Below, one piece after another: positions 14,395 to 18,079 of a stretch of DNA of 18,079 bases; position 1 is the first letter of the stretch; every line of letters begins with the position of its first letter. The stretch comes from a bacterium (lineage in GTDB: Bacteria > UBP13 > UBA5359), in assembly GCA_028699365.1 (NCBI GenBank), contig JAQVUQ010000008.1, forward strand, positions 1 to 18,079. Direction: 5' to 3'. A program made the position numbers and the translations under genes. The notes beneath the pieces are model-generated. The model worked only from the letters and a program-made list of their open reading frames with translations, had not been told where the DNA came from and searched no databases.

Positions 14395-15234
14395 ATGAAA
14401 AACGACAAATGCGACAACAAAGAGTGCAACGGTGGAGAGTGCGGCGGCGACAACTGCAGCGGCTGTGAGTCCAGTGCCGCAAAGCCGGCTATGGAATTGA
14501 GCCGTATCGACAGTTGCATCGCCGTTATGAGCGGCAAGGGCGGCGTGGGCAAGTCCCTTGTTACCGGTCTGCTGGCGGTGGGATTGCGGCGTCAGGGTAA
14601 GAAGGTCGGTGTTCTCGATGCCGATATAACCGGCCCCAGCATACCCAGGATGTTCGGAATCAAGGAGCGGCCCGCCACCACGGAGTTTGGTATGCTTCCC
14701 GTGCGCAGCCGCGACGGGATAAATGTTATCTCACTCAACCTTTTCATGGATAACGAGGATGATCCCGTCATCTGGCGTGGTCCCATGATTTCCAACGCCG
14801 TCAAGCAGTTTTGGGAGGAGGTTGTCTGGGGCGATCTGGATTATCTTCTGCTGGATCTGCCTCCGGGTACGGCCGACGTGCCGCTGACGGTTATGCAGAC
14901 GCTGCCGTTGAAGGGCGTGATCATAGTATCGTCCCCTCAGGAACTGACGATGATGATAGTTAAAAAAGCCATTAAGATGGCTGAGATGCTCAAGATACCG
15001 GTTCTCGGATTGGTTGAAAATATGAGCTATGTGGTCTGTCCCGGTTGCAACGAAGAGGTGGAGATATTCGGTCCTTCCCGGGGGGCGGAAACGGCCGCGT
15101 CTCTGAACATACCTTTCTGGGGCAGGCTGCCGATAGATCCTGCTCTGGCGGCTCTCTGCGACAGCGGCAAAATCGAGGATTACGACAGCGATGCTCCCTT
15201 GAAACTGGCGCAAAATCTCGCCGGGAAGGAGTAG
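14395..15234 (+). CDS. mrp: Mrp/ApbC (NBP35-like) Fe-S cluster carrier ATPase with Cys-rich N-terminus
   Basis: 279 residues. The Walker A is SGKGGVGKS (residues 46-54). Later motifs are LLLDLPPGTADVPLT, VIIVSSPQELTMMIVKKAIK and the metal-binding CPGC (C215/C218) inside ENMSYVVCPGCNEEVEIFG, the pair that holds the bridging 4Fe-4S cluster in this family. The N-terminus carries extra Cys at C6, C11, C16, C21 and C24, recalling the N-terminal ferredoxin-like motif of eukaryotic and archaeal NBP35. It binds and delivers Fe-S clusters to apoproteins. ATG 14395 is used because GGGGGAG lies about ten bases upstream; ATG 14356 overlaps the preceding stop and is the alternative. An Mrp-type ATPase also belongs to the Desulfovibrio orange protein gene cluster. 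Confidence 0.93.
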   Translation: MKNDKCDNKECNGGECGGDNCSGCESSAAKPAMELSRIDSCIAVMSGKGGVGKSLVTGLLAVGLRRQGKKVGVLDADITGPSIPRMFGIKERPATTEFGMLPVRSRDGINVISLNLFMDNEDDPVIWRGPMISNAVKQFWEEVVWGDLDYLLLDLPPGTADVPLTVMQTLPLKGVIIVSSPQELTMMIVKKAIKMAEMLKIPVLGLVENMSYVVCPGCNEEVEIFGPSRGAETAASLNIPFWGRLPIDPALAALCDSGKIEDYDSDAPLKLAQNLAGKE

Positions 15235-15242
15235 TCGTCCGT

Positions 15243-15665
15243 ATGGAGTTCTTCTATAACGACAAAGTGCTGGATCATCTCTTCAACCCGCGCAATGTGG
15301 GGGAGATCAGCGATCCTGACGGAGTAGGCTCCATCGGCGATCCGGGCTGCGGTGATCTGATAAAGGTCTATATCCGGGTCTGTAACTACAGGCTGACAGA
15401 GGTGAAGTTCAAGGTCTTCGGCTGCGGCGCCGCCATCGCCAGCGGCAGCGCCATGACGGAACTGGCTACCGGCATGACACTTCAGGAGGCTATCGATATC
15501 ACTGATGACGATATATCAGAAGCTCTGGGAGGATTGCCGCTGGACAAGCTCCATTGTTCCAATTTGGGCTCCGGAGCCCTGCATGCCGCTATAGCCGACT
15601 ACCTGGTCCGGCAGGGCTGGGCGGACGGTGATGATCTGTATGAGGAAGAGGAGTTTGTGGATTAA
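15243..15665 (+). CDS. IscU/NifU-N-type iron-sulfur cluster scaffold protein
   Basis: 140 residues. The three scaffold cysteines and the auxiliary acid and base are intact: DPGCGDLIK (C36, D38), FGCGAAIASGSAMTE (C61) and KLHCSNLGSGAL (H104, C105). MEFFYNDKVLDHLFNPRNVG is the normal N-terminus. It assembles Fe-S (or, here, possibly other metal-sulfur) clusters for transfer to carriers such as the Mrp ATPase encoded eight bases upstream. No cysteine desulfurase (iscS/nifS) gene lies in the window, so sulfur must come from elsewhere in the genome. The acidic C-terminal tail (DDLYEEEEFVD) is longer and more acidic than in classical IscU. It is the last gene of the run and meets the PIN gene tail to tail 28 bases later. 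Confidence 0.93.
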   Translation: MEFFYNDKVLDHLFNPRNVGEISDPDGVGSIGDPGCGDLIKVYIRVCNYRLTEVKFKVFGCGAAIASGSAMTELATGMTLQEAIDITDDDISEALGGLPLDKLHCSNLGSGALHAAIADYLVRQGWADGDDLYEEEEFVD

Positions 15666-15693
15666 CAGAGGACTGTTCTTGCAAGTTCAGAAA

Positions 15694-16134
15694 TCAAGGC
15701 TGAAGTTGTAACACCCTTATTTCCTGCACTCTCGCCAGCTTGCGATCATTTGTAATGTAGCACTCCGCTTCAGCCTCGATGGCGGTAGCCAGGTGGATAG
15801 CGTCGGGAGCACCTATATTATACGAGGCGCGCAGTCCTGCTGCCCGGTCGGCAATGGCGGTGTTGACGGGAATCAACTCGAAGTTGGGAAAATAGTGCAG
15901 TATTTTACGATAATTATCCGCAAGATCGTTTTTGCCGTCTCTCAGCGGCTGAACCAGCACTTCCAGCATGGCAACCGTGGAACTTATCGCTTTTACCTGG
16001 CCGCGTTCAATGGCGCTGAATATGACCTTGGTTTTTGACAGATAATCCGGATGCTCTTCGAAATGATAAATAAATACCAGAGTATCCAGGCATAGCAGGC
16101 TGCCTTCAGATAACGCACTTCTTAACGTTTCCAA
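15694..16134 (-). CDS. PIN-domain ribonuclease toxin (VapC-like)
   Basis: 146 residues from TTG 16134, chosen because AAAGGAG lies eight bases upstream; GTG 16158 opens the same frame but has only a too-close GAGGA. The PIN acids are visible: D17 in LLCLDTLVFIYHFE, E58 in AMLEVLVQP, D111 in GAPDAIHLATAIE and D130 in YITNDRKL. PIN toxins usually cleave RNA in a metal-dependent way. The gene starts inside the 3' end of the AbrB-type antitoxin gene, the usual toxin-antitoxin overlap. It is probably an ordinary stabilising TA pair placed at the end of the metal-cluster run, with no evident link to it. Confidence 0.85.
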   Translation of the reverse strand: METLRSALSEGSLLCLDTLVFIYHFEEHPDYLSKTKVIFSAIERGQVKAISSTVAMLEVLVQPLRDGKNDLADNYRKILHYFPNFELIPVNTAIADRAAGLRASYNIGAPDAIHLATAIEAEAECYITNDRKLARVQEIRVLQLQP

Positions 16135-16370
16135 GACTCCCGCTCCTTTCGCAGACACTCCTCACCTTGGCCGTTCCATACCTCTTTGCCCAGACCTTGC
16201 ATATAATCAGTATAACTTCTGGGCACCGGTTCCATGATGATTTTGTTGCCCGAGATTCCGATCAACAGCTTGTCGCCGGCTGCCAGATGCAGCGCTTTAC
16301 GCACCTTGGCCGGAATTGCAATCTGATGCTTGCTGCTGATTTTTACAGATGCTTCCATGCTAATCACCAT
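16122..16370 (-). CDS. AbrB/MazE-type antitoxin of the PIN toxin
   Basis: 82 residues. The N-terminal swapped-hairpin AbrB domain is clear: VKISSKHQIAIPAKVRKALH, then LAAGDKLLIGISGNKIIMEP. The C-terminal ~30 residues (YMQGLGKEVW and a charged ending) would wrap the toxin. ATG 16370 has only a weak AAAAAAG before it; ATG 16358 (MEASVKISSK) is a plausible shorter start. A promoter on the minus strand lies directly upstream. It overlaps the toxin gene and normally represses the pair by binding their promoter. Confidence 0.87.
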   Translation of the reverse strand: MVISMEASVKISSKHQIAIPAKVRKALHLAAGDKLLIGISGNKIIMEPVPRSYTDYMQGLGKEVWNGQGEECLRKERESWKR

Positions 16371-16382
16371 CTTTTTTATTTT

Positions 16383-16411
16383 AATATATCAGATAGTAAA
16401 GTTTTTAACAA
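16383..16411 (-). promoter_or_regulatory. Predicted promoter of the AbrB/PIN toxin-antitoxin pair
   Basis: On the minus strand TTGTTA (16411-16406, 4/6 match), 17 bases, TATATT (16388-16383, 5/6 match). The region is very AT-rich. Transcription would start near 16376, only about six bases before the ATG at 16370 and 18 before ATG 16358. Confidence 0.5.
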
Positions 16412-16494
16412 TATGTAAAGAATAATAGATTTGCTTTGTTTGTGAAACATAAAAAATATGGCATATCTACTATGACTGTCCGGTTCAAAAACGT

Positions 16495-16524
16495 TTGCTT
16501 ACCATCGTCAAAGCAAGTTATAAT
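16495..16524 (+). promoter_or_regulatory. Predicted promoter of the frameshifted membrane-protein gene
   Basis: TTGCTT (16495-16500, weak) with an 18-base spacer and a perfect TATAAT (16519-16524). Transcription would begin at about 16531, one base from an ATG at 16532 and twelve from the ATG at 16543 that fits the protein. No Shine-Dalgarno is present. Confidence 0.45.
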
Positions 16525-16542
16525 TAACCGTATGCCAACCCG

Positions 16543-17032
16543 ATGGCCGCCTTGCGGCTGGATCTGTCCCGCCAGGATGCCGCCCGACGGGCGGAGCTGT
16601 TCATTAAGAAAGAGAAGATACATCTGCCGTCCGGCAGCCGCCAGGCGGTGACGTTCGATACCTACGACGATGAAAAGGCGTATCTGGAGCAGACGCTGGG
16701 ACTTGCCCGAGCCAACAAGGTCTTGCAGAAGGAGGGGTTTGTTTATCGCCGGGTGGGGAAGCTTTCTCTATTTCAAGGATATCAGGCGTTACCGGCTGGA
16801 CTGGCTGTGGGGAGCCAGGATAGCCGTTGCTATTATATTACTTATATCGCTGTCCTTGATGCTGGGTTATCCGGCGGTGTGGGCGCGATTGTCACCGACG
16901 CTGTCTCCCTCGATATTTCTGATCAGCCTGGCGGCATCCATGGCTATGGTGCTGCTGCTTCTGGCGGCATTTCTATGGGCCGGTTTGGATATTGTCCGTG
17001 AGGCGCTCCATCGTGACGGCATTTTCGGTTAA
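16543..17032 (+). pseudogene. Small membrane protein gene split by a probable frameshift
   Basis: Two overlapping frames together look like one protein of about 162 residues. The first frame from ATG 16543 gives a soluble, charged N-terminus (RQDAARRAELFIKKEKI, then DTYDDEKAYLEQTLGLARAN and KEGFVYRRVG). After about 16755 this frame becomes odd, with many Gly/Ala and no clear pattern. The next frame supplies FLYFKDIRRYRLDWLWGARI, two membrane helices (VAIILLISLSLMLGY and FLISLAASMAMVLLLLAAFLW) and ends at 17032. Removing one G from the GGGG run at 16755-16758 joins them as RRVGSFLYFKD. It may be a true mutation, a sequencing or assembly error, or less likely programmed frameshifting. I do not recognise the family. 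Confidence 0.55.
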
Positions 17033-17052
17033 TCGTTGCCTCTGGTAGTTGC

Positions 17053-17080
17053 TTGACGTCCGGCAATAACATGATACAAT
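17053..17080 (+). promoter_or_regulatory. Predicted extended -10 promoter of the DeoR gene
   Basis: TTGACG (17053-17058, 5/6), 16-base spacer, TACAAT (17075-17080, 5/6) preceded by TGA at 17072-17074, making an extended -10. The expected transcription start falls at about 17087-17088, on the likely start codon, so the mRNA may be leaderless. Confidence 0.6.
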
Positions 17081-17087
17081 GTTCAAT

Positions 17088-17849
17088 ATGAACACAAACA
17101 ATACATTGTATAACAACCCAATTGCCGCTGATTCGCGCGATTTCAAGCAATTGCGCCAGGATAAGATATTAACCCTTCTTGATGAAAGAGGCAAGGTACA
17201 CGTCAAAGCCCTGGCTGCGGAATTCAGCGTCGATCCCATCACTATCAGGCGCGATCTGGAAGAGCTGTCGCTGCAGAACCTGCTTATCAGGACGCACGGC
17301 GGCGCCGTCAAGACGCGTTTGATCGACAGAGAGTTCAGCTATATAGAGAAGGAACAGAAGGATACCGAGCTCAAGGCTGAGGTGGCCAGGAAGGCTGCAT
17401 CTTTGATAGAGAACGGCGATTCCGTTTTCTTCGATACCGGCACCACTACCAGGGCTGCCTTCGCGGAACTGCCTGCCGAAATGTCGCTGACTATAGTTAC
17501 GAACAATTTGATGATAGTCATGGACAGTCTTTACCGGGAGAATCACAGGGTTATCGTTCCGGGAGGGGAGCTAAACGCCGTTTCGCCTGACCTCTATGGG
17601 GCTTTGACGCTGAACAATCTCAGGGATATCAATGTGGACAAGGCGTTCTTCGGTTGCGATGCCTTCGATGAGGACAGCTTCTACACCGCCGACCATAAAT
17701 CGGCTGAAACGATCAAGGTGGTGCATAAGAACTCGTCGCAAAGCTTTCTTCTGGCTGACAGCGCCAAGTTCGGCAATAAGGGATTGGTCAGAGTTATGAG
17801 CGTGAGCGAGGTTTGCCTGATAACGGATGATACGGATCGGAAAATATAA
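17088..17849 (+). CDS. DeoR-family transcriptional regulator
   Basis: 253 residues from ATG 17088. The N-terminal winged helix is typical: RQDKILTLLDERGKVHVKAL, then FSVDPITIRRDLEELSLQNL and IRTHGGA. The C-terminal sensor domain (DeoRC, an ISOCOT fold) follows with GDSVFFDTGTTTRAAFAEL, VPGGELNA, VDKAFFGCDAFD and DSAKFGNKGLVRV. DeoR proteins are mostly repressors answering to phosphorylated sugars. An ATG at 17079 is in frame but overlaps the -10 box, so it cannot be the first codon of this transcript. No Shine-Dalgarno is present before either ATG, consistent with leaderless translation. The targets are unknown; the decayed sequence right downstream might once have been one. Confidence 0.92.
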   Translation: MNTNNTLYNNPIAADSRDFKQLRQDKILTLLDERGKVHVKALAAEFSVDPITIRRDLEELSLQNLLIRTHGGAVKTRLIDREFSYIEKEQKDTELKAEVARKAASLIENGDSVFFDTGTTTRAAFAELPAEMSLTIVTNNLMIVMDSLYRENHRVIVPGGELNAVSPDLYGALTLNNLRDINVDKAFFGCDAFDEDSFYTADHKSAETIKVVHKNSSQSFLLADSAKFGNKGLVRVMSVSEVCLITDDTDRKI

Positions 17850-17851
17850 GT

Positions 17852-18079
17852 AAAGGGAGGAAGTCATCATAATAGAAAAACGGGTTTGCGTTAGTTCAAA
17901 TATTGGTAGTCATGGCGATAACGGCTATATTGGCAAATATCTTATCTTACTCATAGTGTCGCTTTTCGCCGGTGCCGTGCTGCTGAGCGGATACTCCTAT
18001 AAACTGCTGACCATATCGACGGCAAGCAACTGGCCGTGCCCATCTGGACCTGGACTCCGGGCGTTTATTACAACAAGGA
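17852..18079 (+). pseudogene. Decayed gene with prepilin-like N-terminus at the window edge
   Basis: AAAGGGAGG (17852-17860) is a strong ribosome binding site, but no ATG, GTG or TTG follows at the right distance; ATC-ATA-ATA stands there. From 17882 one frame reads GFALVQILVVMAITAILA, clearly like a prepilin leader (GF-x-LVE-xLVVxAI-xAILA) but with Gln in place of the conserved Glu5. It is preceded by an in-frame TAG (17873) and ends at TAG 17954. A second frame then gives a signal-like VSLFAGAVLLSGYSY, and from 18003 a third frame reads DGKQLAVPIWTWTPGVYYNK and runs off the window. Several small deletions would explain this; sequencing error cannot be excluded. Confidence 0.45.

Noticed and set aside
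1-18079. CRISPR arrays, tRNA or rRNA genes, insertion sequences, attachment sites
   Set aside because: No regularly spaced direct repeats, cloverleaf-like sequences, transposase frames or long terminal repeats were seen on reading both strands; gaps between genes are all shorter than about 300 bases.

Overview
The window is 18.1 kb of about 50-55% GC, densely coded, from what looks like an anaerobic or facultatively anaerobic bacterium. The best taxonomic clue is the prepilin-like protein at 1507-2157. Its run '[20 protein letters not shown]', followed by an MMMYxxDWDE stretch, closely resembles the very numerous DUF1559-type prepilin-like proteins of Armatimonadota. A relative in the Planctomycetota/Lentisphaerota/Armatimonadota group of polysaccharide degraders is my working guess (inference, not proof). 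No rRNA, tRNA, CRISPR array or insertion sequence was found.

Layout. (1) 1-1384: the end of a zinc/manganese-type ABC transporter (ATPase tail plus membrane permease) and a small exported Cys/His protein. (2) 1507-7598: a carbohydrate region with a prepilin-like protein, a large lipoprotein with a GH71-like glycosidase module and a LamG-like C-terminus, a formylglycine-type sulfatase two bases downstream, and a convergent AraC regulator. (3) 7747-9602: a DUF5320 small protein, a DUF89 protein and a convergent PadR-type regulator with a Cys/His-rich N-terminus. (4) 9712-15665: an eight-gene same-strand run: NifX-like, two MinD-family ATPases each carrying a two-cluster ferredoxin insert, a second NifX-like protein, a UPF0718 permease with its TIGR03943 partner (His-rich N-terminus), an Mrp/ApbC Fe-S carrier ATPase and an IscU-like scaffold. 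(5) 15694-18079: a PIN/AbrB toxin-antitoxin pair, a frameshifted small membrane-protein gene, a DeoR regulator that appears to have a leaderless mRNA, and a decayed stretch with a prepilin-like N-terminus.

The most interesting system is regions 3 and 4 together. Three well-formed sigma70 promoters, for the DUF5320 gene, the NifX/MinD run and the PadR gene itself, each have copies of a TTACAC/GTGTAA half-site just downstream of the -10 box. This suggests one PadR-controlled regulon. The gene content (paired ferredoxin-MinD ATPases, NifX-type proteins and an Mrp-type ATPase) recalls the orange protein (ORP) complex of Desulfovibrio, which carries a Mo-Cu cluster. Here it is joined to an IscU scaffold and a possible metal permease and lacks any visible sigma54 element. 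I propose a metallocluster or metal-handling module; its substrate cannot be read from the sequence.
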